DNA of 64,000 nt from Lewinellaceae bacterium (GCA_020636445.1 JACJXV010000014.1:1-64000); one strand, 5' to 3'. Counted from the stretch's first letter, positions 7,571 through 17,154 are shown. The notes: generated by a model from the sequence alone, not told the origin. A program made the numbers and translations.

Positions 7571-8024
7571 GTTCCACTTTAGCCTTTTAAAGCTCATTCC
7601 GGCAAGAAAAGCCTGAGCTTTGACTATCAAAAGGTCTGGATTTTACGCAAAAACCTATCTTAAACCAAGATTTCTCTGTTGCTGTACATATGTAATGAGG
7701 TTCCGCTTATATCATCCCGGCGGTCTGATCGAGTTGGAATAAATTACCTGTTTTATGGAAGGTTTAGGATTAGGAAACTTAAAAAGTTTCCTAATCCTAA
7801 ACCCGCCGAAGCCTGGCACAGGCGGACCGGCCGACTAGGTTCGGGCACTGCCAGCTGCATACTGCCGACTGATTTTTTACCCCGACGCAGTCGAGGCTAA
7901 TTTCCTTCACCCACCGAAGCTCAGCGTAGGTGGGTCGCTTCACTCTTCACTCCTCACCCTTCACTCACCTAGTGACTATCGCCAACCAGCAATTTCTTAT
8001 TTAACACAACACCACATCTTCCAA
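7571..8024. other. Intergenic region with hairpins and phrase-like repeats
   Basis: No credible gene. It holds a weak hairpin (AAAGCTCA at 7589-7596 with TGAGCTTT at 7614-7621) that may end the TIGR03643 transcript, the 20-bp inverted repeat at 7761-7803, and near 7900-7970 short iterated phrases (CTTCACTC, CCTCACCC, GGTGGGTCG) of the kind found in other intergenic tracts of this window. Confidence 0.6.
7761..7803. repeat. Perfect 20-bp inverted repeat with 3-nt loop
   Basis: GGTTTAGGATTAGGAAACTT (7761-7780) is followed by AAA and then by its exact reverse complement (7784-7803). It lacks a T tract on either side and is far from both flanking genes' ends, so it is not a standard terminator. 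Confidence 0.9.
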
Positions 8025-9242
8025 CTACGGCAGCAAATACACAATAGCAAAGGACAACACGGCCAATACCAATCCATACATAAAAACGCCGTAACAGATC
8101 CGCAGGTAGCGATATTTAAGTGCCAATACCTTGCCCAGGTAGTAAAGGTCGCGAGTCATGGCACTATAGAGAAAGTCGCTATCCTTGATCATCTCCATCA
8201 TGCCGAAGTGAAACTCCTCGACATTCATGTTGTAAAAATTACCAAAGAACAGCAAGTTGGCTCGTTTTTCCGCAATATCTTCAGGAGTAACTTCCCCTTT
8301 CGTCACCTTGGGCCGGGTGGACAGGATAGCAAACACCAGTGCGGTAAGACAGACCACCAGGAGAATAAACGTGGGAATAATCAGGCGTGGAAAATCACCA
8401 AACTTAGGCACCAGGCTGGATACCACAATCGAAATAATAATGGCATTGATGCTGAGCATGATATTCGCCTTATTATCAGCAATTGAACTTAGGTTGACAT
8501 GCGTGCGGTAGGTAGTGCGAAACATCGTTTCCACCCCCCTGCCCAGGTTAATCTGCTTAAGCTCGACCAGGCTTTTTTCTTTTTTCTTCTTCTTCTTTTT
8601 CTGTATCACCAATGCCTCTTCCCCCGGCTGCATCCGGTGTTGATACTTTCGCAGTTGCTTGATATTCTTTTGCTTACCAGCATAGTATAGCTGGCGGGCT
8701 ACCTCCGTATGATATTGGTGATTGGTGATAAATTCCAACTCAAATTGTACCCAGTCTTCCTCCGGCATAAAATTTTTCCTGGTCATGAGCAGCTCCTGCC
8801 TCACCCGGCTACAGCGATCCCAATATAGCTCCGTACCTAAATGGCTGTAATCAGCATCCCGGATAAGCATTTCCAGCAAATCCTGTGGCTCATGGTCCAC
8901 TTTAGTAGCTTCAATCAGGCGTTCTACAGTTTGTATTAGCTCTTCCGGATATTGCTGTTGCTCCAAAAATGCACGCGCATAATTCTTGGAGCGATCCTCA
9001 TGTCCGGCAGCACCCTGATCATAACCAGTATCGTGGAAAAGTGCCGTTAGTTCCAAAAGCTCTGCTTCCTGGTGCCCCACCGGTACTCCGGTGCTCAGGC
9101 GGCGAGTAGCCTCCAAAACATCAAGCGCATGCTGGAAGTTGTGAAACAGAAAGCGATCATCTACGTGTTCGTGGTAGAAATCGGCGACAAACTGATGTGC
9201 TGCGGGAAGAATATTCGATGACGAACTGGTTTCAGCGTTCAT
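8025..9242 (-). CDS. HD-domain protein fused to a Pycsar-effector-type membrane domain
   Basis: 405 aa from the ATG at 9242; an in-frame start at 9272 adds only ten residues. The first ~200 residues are an HD phosphohydrolase: HNFQHALDVLEA, HDTGYD, and later RDADYSHLG supply the metal-binding His/Asp set of the PDE-like HD fold. A lysine-rich linker (seven consecutive Lys) follows. The last ~175 residues have the hallmarks of the Pycsar effector family (PycTM, formerly DUF5706): the N-terminal THVNLSSIADNKANIMLSINA motif, a first helix IIISIVVSSLV, a second IIPTFILLVVCLTALVFAIL, and a C-terminal membrane helix GVFMYGLVLAVLSFAIVYLL. In Pycsar defence such domains depolarise the membrane on sensing cCMP or cUMP. 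No cyclase lies beside it. HD-PycTM fusions occur as orphans in Bacteroidota; the HD part might hydrolyse a nucleotide signal, which is inference. Confidence 0.85.
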   Translation of the reverse strand: MNAETSSSSNILPAAHQFVADFYHEHVDDRFLFHNFQHALDVLEATRRLSTGVPVGHQEAELLELTALFHDTGYDQGAAGHEDRSKNYARAFLEQQQYPEELIQTVERLIEATKVDHEPQDLLEMLIRDADYSHLGTELYWDRCSRVRQELLMTRKNFMPEEDWVQFELEFITNHQYHTEVARQLYYAGKQKNIKQLRKYQHRMQPGEEALVIQKKKKKKKEKSLVELKQINLGRGVETMFRTTYRTHVNLSSIADNKANIMLSINAIIISIVVSSLVPKFGDFPRLIIPTFILLVVCLTALVFAILSTRPKVTKGEVTPEDIAEKRANLLFFGNFYNMNVEEFHFGMMEMIKDSDFLYSAMTRDLYYLGKVLALKYRYLRICYGVFMYGLVLAVLSFAIVYLLP

Positions 9243-9445
9243 GATGGTAACTTGTTGGCCCAAAATAGCCATTTTTTCGCATCAGTGGAGAAGCAGGAAA
9301 CAGTGTAGTGCTTGTAAAGTCTGAAGCCAGACAAGCCTGAATACGCACTACCGTTGAATAAGCTGTATCTTTCCTTACCCATCGCAACGTGTGACTGACG
9401 CTGCGATCATTATCATTTTGTGCGTAAAACAACCAAAAACTCTCC

Positions 9446-9552
9446 TTCTTTGGCAAATTCCGTGGTCGAGCTAAAATGAATCGTAAAAGCGACCTATGGA
9501 AGTGGTGAGCTTCGTTTTTGGTCGACTCCCAAACACGGAATTTGCCAAAGAA
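9446..9552. repeat. Pair of 19-bp perfect inverted repeats between divergent genes
   Basis: TTCTTTGGCAAATTCCGTG (9446-9464) recurs as its exact reverse complement at 9534-9552, 69 bp away. The right arm ends 19 bp before the ATG at 9571. It may be a regulatory site for one or both divergent genes (HD-PycTM and hydrolase-OsmC). The rest of 9273-9570 shows nothing else. Confidence 0.75.
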
Positions 9553-9570
9553 CCAAAATTTATTGACAGT

Positions 9571-10782
9571 ATGCGTTCACAAGAAATCTTATTTCCTAAT
9601 GCGGATGGTCTGCAATTAGCAGCACGCCTGGAATGGCCCCTTGATCAACACCCCAACAATTTTGCCATTTTCGCCCATTGTTTCACGTGCAGTAAAAGCC
9701 TGGCCGCTGTTCGGTACATTAGTCGCGCACTTACCGACCAGGGGATTGCCGTCCTGCGGTTTGACTTCACGGGGCTGGGTGAGAGCGAAGGAGATTTTAG
9801 CGAAACAAATTTCTCGGCCAACATTTCTGATATTGTCCATGCAGCTTCGTTCTTGCGGCAACACTACCAGGCTCCCAGCTTACTTATTGGCCATTCCCTG
9901 GGAGGAGCTGCGGTACTCCAGGCCGCCTGGGACATCCCAGAGGTCAAAGCCGTGAGTACTATTGGTGCTCCCTATGATCCCGAGCACGTAATTCGCTTAC
10001 TCGAACATGGATTGGAAGATATTAATCGCCAAGGATTTGCGGAGGTACAGATCGGCGGGCGACCTTTCCGCATCAAAAAACAGTTTTTGGATGATCTCGG
10101 ACAAGCAAAATTTCCGGAGCGTATTGCCAGCCTGCAGCGGGCATTACTCGTTTTGCATTCCCCTCAGGACACTATTGTTGCCATTGAGAATGCTGCCAAG
10201 ATATATCAGGCGGCACGTCATCCTAAAAGTTTTATTTCGCTGGATCGAGCGGATCATCTCCTTTCGAATAAAGCCGATGCGATCTATACCGGCAATGTTA
10301 TTGCCTCCTGGGCAGCCCGTTACTTACCTCCGGAGGAGAAAACACCATTAATTCCTGAAAAAGAGGTTGCGGTTCGCCTGGGAGCCAAAGGATTTACCAC
10401 AGAAATCCAGGCACGCCATCATCACCTGATTGCCGATGAACCTGAAGCGGTGGGTGGTGATGATTTTGGGCCATCACCCTACGAATTGCTCAGTGCCAGC
10501 CTGGGCGCCTGTACCGCCATGACGCTACAAATGTATGCCCGCCGTAAAGGCTGGAACCTGCAAGAAGTAGAAGTTCATCTTGCTCATGGGAAAGACTACC
10601 CCAGCCATTTGCAATCACCGGACACCGGCGCAGGAAAGATTGATGTTTTTGAGCGTTGGCTAACTATTACCGGCGACCTCGATGAGGAGCAACGCCAGCG
10701 CCTGCTAGAAATAGCCAACCGCTGCCCAGTGCATCGAACACTCGAGAACGACATCGAAATCCGGACAAATTTACTCCGTTGA
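9571..10782 (+). CDS. Bifunctional alpha/beta hydrolase - OsmC family protein
   Basis: 403 aa from the ATG at 9571. The frame is open back to 9496, but that part runs through the inverted repeat and is probably not translated. Residues about 1-250 are an alpha/beta hydrolase with nucleophile elbow GHSLGG, acid in LHSPQDTI and catalytic His in DRADHLL. Residues about 265-403 are OsmC-like, with both redox cysteines (GACTAM and CPVHRTLE) that in the family reduce organic hydroperoxides. This fused arrangement is known in several phyla. A role in detoxifying lipid-derived peroxides or esters in the cytoplasm is likely but the substrate is not known. Confidence 0.93.
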   Translation: MRSQEILFPNADGLQLAARLEWPLDQHPNNFAIFAHCFTCSKSLAAVRYISRALTDQGIAVLRFDFTGLGESEGDFSETNFSANISDIVHAASFLRQHYQAPSLLIGHSLGGAAVLQAAWDIPEVKAVSTIGAPYDPEHVIRLLEHGLEDINRQGFAEVQIGGRPFRIKKQFLDDLGQAKFPERIASLQRALLVLHSPQDTIVAIENAAKIYQAARHPKSFISLDRADHLLSNKADAIYTGNVIASWAARYLPPEEKTPLIPEKEVAVRLGAKGFTTEIQARHHHLIADEPEAVGGDDFGPSPYELLSASLGACTAMTLQMYARRKGWNLQEVEVHLAHGKDYPSHLQSPDTGAGKIDVFERWLTITGDLDEEQRQRLLEIANRCPVHRTLENDIEIRTNLLR

Positions 10783-10798
10783 ATCCGGATAACTCCTG

Positions 10799-13700
10799 TT
10801 ATTCTCTGAGAACCCTAACAAAAGCCGTTTCCCCTGCTGAGGTAATCAACCGAACCTGGTACCACCCTTTTGCCGGAAACAGCGATGCAGCCAAAGCAAT
10901 GCGGTTCGCCCCATTGGTAAGCTCAAATGGCTCCTGGTACACCAGTTGCCCGAGGGCATTAGTAATGGCGCAGGTAACAGCACAAGGAGCCCCCGACCAC
11001 CAGGCATCAATCGTTAGCTCTTGCTGGAACGGATTGGGGAAACTTTGCATCGTCAATCCATGGACCTGCTTAACCGGTGCCGCAAACGTCAGTACCAAGG
11101 GTTTGGAAGCTATCTCCAGGGTAGGTACCCGCTGATAAGATTCCGCATGTAAGATACGGTTGTCCAGCTGAAGTGCTTCGTGTAACCATAGGGTTTGCCT
11201 GGGCGTAATGCTAACGATACCCAGCTTGGTTTGCGTTCCCGAAATTGGCTCATTACCATTCCAGCTCATCAGCAGAGAACTTTCCTGGAGATTGAAATGA
11301 TCGGCAGTAAGCCAGTCCGACTGGAAATAGTCAACGGTAATTTCGGTAGCGACCCATCTTATCCCAAATTGCAGCCCCAGTGTAGGTTGTTGTGGAGCCA
11401 GATAGATGGGAATTTTATAGTTTTTGCCCGCCTCCAGCAGCAGATCGGGAACGCTGATCTCATCGGGAACGAGATCGTCACTCCGTGTATTCCCTTTTTT
11501 GCTGAGACTGCCACTTACATCCCCCAACTTAACGGCGACAAAATTCAGGTCGTCCCGCGAAGCGGACAGGTTATTAAGGTTGATCACCTCCGGAATAGGA
11601 TCACTCCATGGACGTTTCACATCGCGAAACCGGTGATTTGCAGCCACAAAACGCCAGGCATCCCCACTGGCAAACCGCGAGTCTATGTTAAGAACGATTT
11701 TTCGAATCGCAATTAAATCCAGCGTGCTGACCGAACCCGAGCGGTTTACATCCGCAGCCAGTAATTGATAGGGCGATTCCAACAATTTATCGCCCAGAAT
11801 ATGACGTGTTATCATTACCATATCTAAGGTAGAAACCCCATCACTGGCAGTTCCTGAAAGGCGAGGTAAGATGGAATAATCACCTCCAGCCTTTAGCCGG
11901 TCAATCTGGAAAAAGCCATCCTGATTACTCTGTGCAAAGCCATCATCCGAGCCACTTACCCGCACATCCACCCCTGCCAGAGGTTGCGCATTTTCAAAGG
12001 CAATTTTACCTGCAACCCGAATTCCCGACCCCAGTCCACTACATAACGAGTCAACGTCCTGAACCAGAATATAGGTCTCACAATAGTTATAATTGGGACC
12101 TCCCAAACTGCCGTCAGGCTGGATAGAGCTGGGATTAAAAGCATTATCCCAGGCATAGACTTCTACCTCCAGGTAGCCTTGGTCGGCACAGGTCAGGGTC
12201 AGGTAATCCTGTTTTGGGTCAGGTAAATCACCGGCCCGGTTAATCGAATAAGTTACCGGATTAGAGCATATTTCTAGCGAACTTTTTATCAGTTCTTTGG
12301 CCCAAATTACATTCCCGGCAACATCTGTTTCGCCATCGTCATCAATGTCGGTTTGAATCGGTAATTGCATTAATGGAACCGCCAGCCCCTGAATACAAAC
12401 GGGTGCAGGAGCTTTGCAATCCACTACCTCAACACGAACCTTTCTCCGGCTCACATTCCCACACTGGTCATCAACTTTGATATTCATGACATATTCCCCA
12501 ACGGGAATTAGTCCTGCTACCAAATATTTGGGATAACGACCGAATGTATGCCAGGGCGACTCACTATACGAATAGTATTCACTGAATATGGAATCCAGCG
12601 TAACGACGATATTTACATCTCGCTGACAATTGTCGCTAACCCCTAATGAAAGAACTACTTCGGCCAGGCAATCCGGACGGTCGGTACAAATGGTTACCAC
12701 ATCTTCCATGAATATGGTCGGTGGTTCATTATCCACTACCCGAATGATCTGTGTGTATTGCCAGATACCCCGTGATTTAAGATTAGGATCTTCTTTCGTA
12801 CTTATCCAATACCCTTCAGGGTTAGTGCGCCCATCGCAGGTAACTTTTTTCTCGCCGGCTTTAGGGAATGTATTCGTTTCCGAACCATCTGCATCATAGT
12901 AGACCTTTCCGTCCGGCCGAACCGTGACAAATACATCTTCCGTGCCTGCCTCTGCTCTGCATCCTGGATTACGTGGTACGATAACGGGTTCATCACGACC
13001 ATTGTACTCACACCAATTGATTACGCCAAACGTGCGGAAAATTTTATAACAGGATTGCCCCTCTCCGTCAAAACGCTCTTCCTTCTGGGAAACGGCAATA
13101 ATGTCGCAGCCCCATTCCGAATACGTCACGCCCTGTGGTGTAGGATTTTTACAATACTCAATATAATCTTTCGGGAAACGAATCTGATAATTGTGGTTAG
13201 CCAGCACCTCAATGCGTTGGAAGCACGTGTCTAAACCCTTATTTCCAGCCTTATCCTGAACCGTAAACCGCCGATCAATATACCCGACTAAACACTGATT
13301 CAGCCGAACGATGGGGGCCAGTTCAGTGACCGTTGCTTCACAATTATCAATAACCCGGGCCGTTCCATAGCGGGAGGCTAACTGGACAGGATCGTGATAG
13401 TCAAAATCAGCTGCTTGAAAGACAAGGCAATCTACCATGGTATCACGTGGAGGAACACAGCGGGGTAGCTGTTTATCTTCCACCGTTATTTCCGTCCAGC
13501 AATAACTAAAGTTCCCACTGAGATCCCAAACCCCCAATTCTACCGTTACGGGTTGGCCAACATCACAACAGGAAAACCAAAGCCGGTCCGACCAATCTTC
13601 CGATAGTTGCAAGTTGACAGGGTAGCACGCCGTTGCCTCCGTATATTTGCGCCGGACTTTAATTCTTGCCAACTGACAATTATCCCGGGAGCCTTCATCA

Positions 13701-15085
13701 ATATCCTTGGCCGTTAGATATGCAGCACCCGTATCATCTAGTGAAACGCGAATCTGATCATCACAAATGGCCAGGGGATCTACCTTATCTGCCACACAAA
13801 CGGTGCACACTGCCGTTGCCGTATTTTCACAGGCGTCACGGACGGTATAAATAAGTTCATGACACCCCACAGGGATTCCCGAAATCACAGGCCGTGGCAT
13901 TCCCGAATGAGCAGTTCCAATTACGATGCGTACTTTTTTCAGCTGTCCATCTACTACCTGCTCTTCCTCCACGACTACGGACGCCTGCCAGGTATAAGCC
14001 GAGCAGCTATCAACCACCTGTGGAGCAGGTACTAGCAGGGCTGCCGTACAGGAAAATGGATCAGTCGATAGCTTAAATGAATCGCGTGGGGCTGAACAAC
14101 TAACCCTTGGGGGTTCTACATCGCCGATTTTTATTTGCTGAATCAATACAGTATCCTTGCCAGCACACCAATCGAGAATCTTCCACCGTCGGATCAGCTT
14201 ATAGGCAGCCGGGCAAACCGAGAACCGATCGTCCTGATATACTACGGAAAGACCACAGGTCTCACCTGGGTACAGCCGGGTGGTGTCCCCCAATTCATCA
14301 ATAATATAAGGATAACCGGTAACGCGCGGATGTACATTACCCTGCGCGTCGAGTGGAAATTCCCGGTTCCGGGCGCAACCCGCATCCAGCAAAATAATAG
14401 AATCCAGCTCTACGTGCTGTAGCTTTGGCCGCCCAAGCTTGATTAGCTGTTTGCCTAAAGTCCGATTGCCATTGCGATCTTTGGCGACAAACGTCCTGCT
14501 AATCAGTAACGTGTCGCAGGTTAATTCTTCTACCTGGTCATTAAACTCCGGCATGGTATCCTTGGCCGGATTACAATTATCCAGCGCTATGGCTTTGCCC
14601 GTAATGGCTAAACTGGAAGGATTATTCTGAAAATCAGGTAGCCGCGTACAAAACACCGAAAGCGTAATGTTTGGCGGAAGTTGCAGTTGGGGTCCTGTCT
14701 TATCCTCAGCAACCACAATGCTCCAGCAGGTTGTAAAGTCAGTACAGACTGCCGAAGATTTCAGGCCAATGGCTACTTTATAAGTCCCCGGACCATCAAT
14801 TACCGGACCGTTTTGAGGATTCGCATCATCCACAATAATCCAAAAATCAGCAGGGGAGATACAGACGGGGAATTCACCCTCCAATATATGCACAGGGGAA
14901 AGCTGAAACTGACAGGTTCCATCCAGGGAAACCGTTACGGTATCTATACACGAAAAGGATACCGCCTGATTAGTATTCCAACTTGCGAAGGCAGGTTCAG
15001 ATAGTTTTCCAGATAACACCGGTAGCCACCACATTAATAGGCTACCTAACGCCGCTATCGGAACGATATGGTGAAATCTCGTCAT
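10799..15085 (-). CDS. Giant HYR-like/dockerin surface protein with T9SS sorting domain
   Basis: 1428 aa from the ATG at 15085, which opens directly into a signal peptide (IVPIAALGSLLMWWLPVLSG); the frame is open to 15226 but upstream residues do not look like a leader. The body is a series of HYR-like beta domains, each ending in motifs such as GNFSYCWTEITVEDKQLPRC and DNEPPTIFMEDVV and rich in paired Cys. Near the C-terminus lies a carboxypeptidase-regulatory-like domain (GKIAFENAQPLAGVDVRVSG), then a dockerin type I pair (DMVMITRHILG; ADVNRSGSVSTLDLIAIRKIVL), then a T9SS type A sorting domain (FPNPFQQELTIDAW to YQVRLITSAGETAFVRVLRE). It is probably exported and anchored on the surface. The role is unknown; adhesion or matrix structure is inference. 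It converges with the OsmC gene, 16 bp apart. Confidence 0.9.
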   Translation of the reverse strand: MTRFHHIVPIAALGSLLMWWLPVLSGKLSEPAFASWNTNQAVSFSCIDTVTVSLDGTCQFQLSPVHILEGEFPVCISPADFWIIVDDANPQNGPVIDGPGTYKVAIGLKSSAVCTDFTTCWSIVVAEDKTGPQLQLPPNITLSVFCTRLPDFQNNPSSLAITGKAIALDNCNPAKDTMPEFNDQVEELTCDTLLISRTFVAKDRNGNRTLGKQLIKLGRPKLQHVELDSIILLDAGCARNREFPLDAQGNVHPRVTGYPYIIDELGDTTRLYPGETCGLSVVYQDDRFSVCPAAYKLIRRWKILDWCAGKDTVLIQQIKIGDVEPPRVSCSAPRDSFKLSTDPFSCTAALLVPAPQVVDSCSAYTWQASVVVEEEQVVDGQLKKVRIVIGTAHSGMPRPVISGIPVGCHELIYTVRDACENTATAVCTVCVADKVDPLAICDDQIRVSLDDTGAAYLTAKDIDEGSRDNCQLARIKVRRKYTEATACYPVNLQLSEDWSDRLWFSCCDVGQPVTVELGVWDLSGNFSYCWTEITVEDKQLPRCVPPRDTMVDCLVFQAADFDYHDPVQLASRYGTARVIDNCEATVTELAPIVRLNQCLVGYIDRRFTVQDKAGNKGLDTCFQRIEVLANHNYQIRFPKDYIEYCKNPTPQGVTYSEWGCDIIAVSQKEERFDGEGQSCYKIFRTFGVINWCEYNGRDEPVIVPRNPGCRAEAGTEDVFVTVRPDGKVYYDADGSETNTFPKAGEKKVTCDGRTNPEGYWISTKEDPNLKSRGIWQYTQIIRVVDNEPPTIFMEDVVTICTDRPDCLAEVVLSLGVSDNCQRDVNIVVTLDSIFSEYYSYSESPWHTFGRYPKYLVAGLIPVGEYVMNIKVDDQCGNVSRRKVRVEVVDCKAPAPVCIQGLAVPLMQLPIQTDIDDDGETDVAGNVIWAKELIKSSLEICSNPVTYSINRAGDLPDPKQDYLTLTCADQGYLEVEVYAWDNAFNPSSIQPDGSLGGPNYNYCETYILVQDVDSLCSGLGSGIRVAGKIAFENAQPLAGVDVRVSGSDDGFAQSNQDGFFQIDRLKAGGDYSILPRLSGTASDGVSTLDMVMITRHILGDKLLESPYQLLAADVNRSGSVSTLDLIAIRKIVLNIDSRFASGDAWRFVAANHRFRDVKRPWSDPIPEVINLNNLSASRDDLNFVAVKLGDVSGSLSKKGNTRSDDLVPDEISVPDLLLEAGKNYKIPIYLAPQQPTLGLQFGIRWVATEITVDYFQSDWLTADHFNLQESSLLMSWNGNEPISGTQTKLGIVSITPRQTLWLHEALQLDNRILHAESYQRVPTLEIASKPLVLTFAAPVKQVHGLTMQSFPNPFQQELTIDAWWSGAPCAVTCAITNALGQLVYQEPFELTNGANRIALAASLFPAKGWYQVRLITSAGETAFVRVLRE

Positions 15086-15552
15086 GGTCGTCTTATTATA
15101 ATCGGTCCTCGGGTTGCCCCGGGAATGACTCGTATGTAAAAGCAAAAAACACATGTAAGCGCGCCCACATGTATCTCTTTCAATAGGTTTACTTTTACCG
15201 AGCTTAAAATCAGGGCTTTGCAACATAGGTTAATCCAGAAGCTGCTAATGCTGCGCATCTTTTATAACCTGCGTGCCGGAGCCGATGTCTCGGCAAATCT
15301 GTTTATCGTTTTGCCGATTAGTCGATTGGGGGGTAGCAAATACCCCGACACCATTGCTAGCTAAATATAGTCAAATCTTCCTTAAGATGGCTTAAAGATA
15401 TGATATTCTGAAATTTGTACCGCCAACTATTTCACTCATTTTTGTTAATATTTCATCCTGATACCCAGTCCTAAAAACATAGGGGAATGGATAACTCCAC
15501 TCCCCTGACGACTAAAATTAACATAGACAAATCTTTAAATATATAACCTTTA
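15086..15552. other. Intergenic leader region of the giant surface protein
   Basis: No gene seen. A dyad GGGGTA-N5-TACCCC at 15330-15346 lies about 245 bp before the surface-protein start and could be a regulator site. The part nearest 15085 is a long AT/GC-mixed leader with no clear promoter box. Confidence 0.5.
15473..15506 (-). terminator. Terminator of the 155-aa gene
   Basis: On the minus strand AGGGGAGTGGA pairs with TCCATTCCCCT around a 4-nt loop (plus 15481-15506, one mismatch) and is followed after ATG by five T (plus 15473-15477). It lies 47 bp past the stop of the upstream gene. Confidence 0.55.
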
Positions 15553-16020
15553 TTAGCTGCGATAAATTTCTCCGCATTCCGAAAGGTTTGGAAAAGCAAC
15601 AATAATGAATTGTTCATTCTCTTCAACTGGATAGGTTCCAGCTGCAATTTGGATTTGTTTCCTACTTAACCGCTGGCTTACACTGGCCGGTAGCGTATAC
15701 GATTCTTCCATTTTAAAGACCCCCGAAGCAAACTGCCGCTGATAAGCTTGTGGACAAAGTTCTGCCCGATAAAACTTAAACACCAGCCTGTCCGGCTCCT
15801 GAACGACTAGAGCCGCGGCCCGTTCACATTTACAGCCACCGGAAGCCCCAATAATATTATCCTGCTGAGCCTGAAACTCTACAGCACAAATACCCGTTCC
15901 CCGGCAACGTTGTGTAGTCTGTCCGAACCGTACTTTTGCGATAACAAAAGGAGCACTCCAAATGAAAGGAACTCCCCGTGAGCTACGCATTTGATTTGAT
16001 CTAAGATCGATGTGTATCAT
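15553..16020 (-). CDS. Hypothetical protein with Cys motifs
   Basis: 155 aa, not recognised. The N-terminal third has RCRGTGICAVEF and ASGGCKCERAA, four cysteines in two close pairs that could bind metal or form disulfides; the rest is beta-rich, ending in VEENEQFIIVAFPNLSECGEIYR. There is no signal peptide. A dyad CAAACG-N6-CGTTTG lies just upstream (16038-16055), and a terminator follows, so this looks like a monocistronic gene. Codon use resembles the neighbours. It lies downstream of the two short peptide ORFs but is separated from them by a strong terminator. Confidence 0.65.
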   Translation of the reverse strand: MIHIDLRSNQMRSSRGVPFIWSAPFVIAKVRFGQTTQRCRGTGICAVEFQAQQDNIIGASGGCKCERAAALVVQEPDRLVFKFYRAELCPQAYQRQFASGVFKMEESYTLPASVSQRLSRKQIQIAAGTYPVEENEQFIIVAFPNLSECGEIYRS

Positions 16021-16460
16021 AGTTAAGTTGAGCTTTGCAAACGCCTGAACGTTTGAAGCCTCATCATGTAAAGCCTTTTCGGAATGGCCTGTTTAAGGCA
16101 ATTGTCAAGATGGGGGGAACTGCTTTCAGGCATTAAAAATAATATTAATTTATAAAATTTTCTAATTTATTCGCGATTCGTTTTGATTGGTTGCAATCTC
16201 GACCTGTCAAATCCCTCAAACTACCAATATTAACCTCCTGGCCTTTACAGTGTAAACACGCAAGCTTGAGGACAAATCTCCTGGGCTAGTTTCACTTTAA
16301 GTTTCCTGAATATCCGTAAAGGTAATACCCTTTGGTCTGCCCTCATCTGACAGGTACACGGCCATTTTATACCTGAATTTATCGCTCTTTTAAATATTAT
16401 TTTTTATTTCATATGATTGATTATTAAATATTTACGCTCCGTGAAATATGCGTTGTAAAC
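16021..16460. other. AT-rich intergenic stretch
   Basis: No gene or clear repeat; AT-rich, especially 16135-16190 and 16380-16440. It includes the CAAACG/CGTTTG dyad at 16038-16055 upstream of the 155-aa gene. Confidence 0.5.
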
Positions 16461-16490
16461 AAAAAAATGCGCCTTAAATAAGGCGCATTT
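16461..16490 (-). terminator. Strong terminator after short ORF A
   Basis: AAATGCGCCTTA (16465-16476) pairs perfectly with TAAGGCGCATTT (16479-16490). Read on the minus strand the stem runs into seven T (plus 16461-16467), a textbook intrinsic terminator for a transcript arriving from the short ORF at 16775. Confidence 0.85.
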
Positions 16491-16727
16491 CGACATACGA
16501 GCATTAATATATACGACCTAAAAATACTTTACTGCATTTCAGTTTCCAGACAGGTGGCTATCAGCCCGCCAGGAGCCTGAATTGAATCGCTATACCACCA
16601 ACTTTTGTTCCGAGAAAGTTTTCTCGCTCAATGGTATTAGGTATTGCGTTGTTAATCAACGTACCGATGATAGTGGCCTACAGGCTTTTACCGGTCAAAA
16701 TTGCTGCCCCCTTGTTCCAGGTCTACC

Positions 16728-16775
16728 CTAGCAAGGGGCAATAATATCAACAATGATAATCTTCTTGGTTTCCAT
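16728..16775 (-). CDS. Short peptide ORF A (15 aa), VDI-x2-PC motif
   Basis: ATG at 16775 encodes METKKIIIVDIIAPC and stops. Alone it would be dismissed, but it shares the core (I/V)(I/L)IVDI(I/V)(A/G)PC with the second short ORF at 17340. Where the residues agree, third codon positions differ (Val GTT/GTG, Pro CCT/CCC, Cys TGC/TGT), which points to selection on the peptide. It has no signal peptide. It lies downstream of, and on the same strand as, the 507-aa helical protein and ends in its own terminator. An overlapping 37-codon frame (16801-16688) is possible but not conserved. Probable signalling or leader peptide, by inference only. Confidence 0.45.
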   Translation of the reverse strand: METKKIIIVDIIAPC

Positions 16776-17154
16776 GAGCTTTTATGATTTGTTATTGTCA
16801 TAAAAGTAGGTTTAGCCCATAGAAACCCTGCCGACAAGGGTGCGGCCCATTTTAAACGGGAATTACATGCGATTTGAATAAAAAAAATTCATAACCAAAT
16901 AAATATCAATAACTTAAAACATTACCAATTAAAAAATTATTACATATTTATTGAAGAAAATTACCGCCTATTCCAGGAATACTGGTCAGTTCCCTTGAAT
17001 TACCTCAGCCATGATATACGACGGTTTTGCGAAAAGCAGGCTGTTCAACAGAAGAACCATCCAGGTGGAATTAGCGCGTTAGGGAGCGTTCCAGGCAGGA
17101 AAGCAGCCCGGTCAAAAGCGATATTTTGCAGGGAAATTCCCCTGAGGGTGAGGC

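Noticed and set aside
7679..7900. 73-codon frame on the plus strand
   Set aside because: It runs through the 20-bp inverted repeat and low-complexity phrases; no homology or codon signal.
16688..16801. 37-codon frame (MTITNHKSSW...) overlapping short ORF A
   Set aside because: Only the other frame is conserved with short ORF B.
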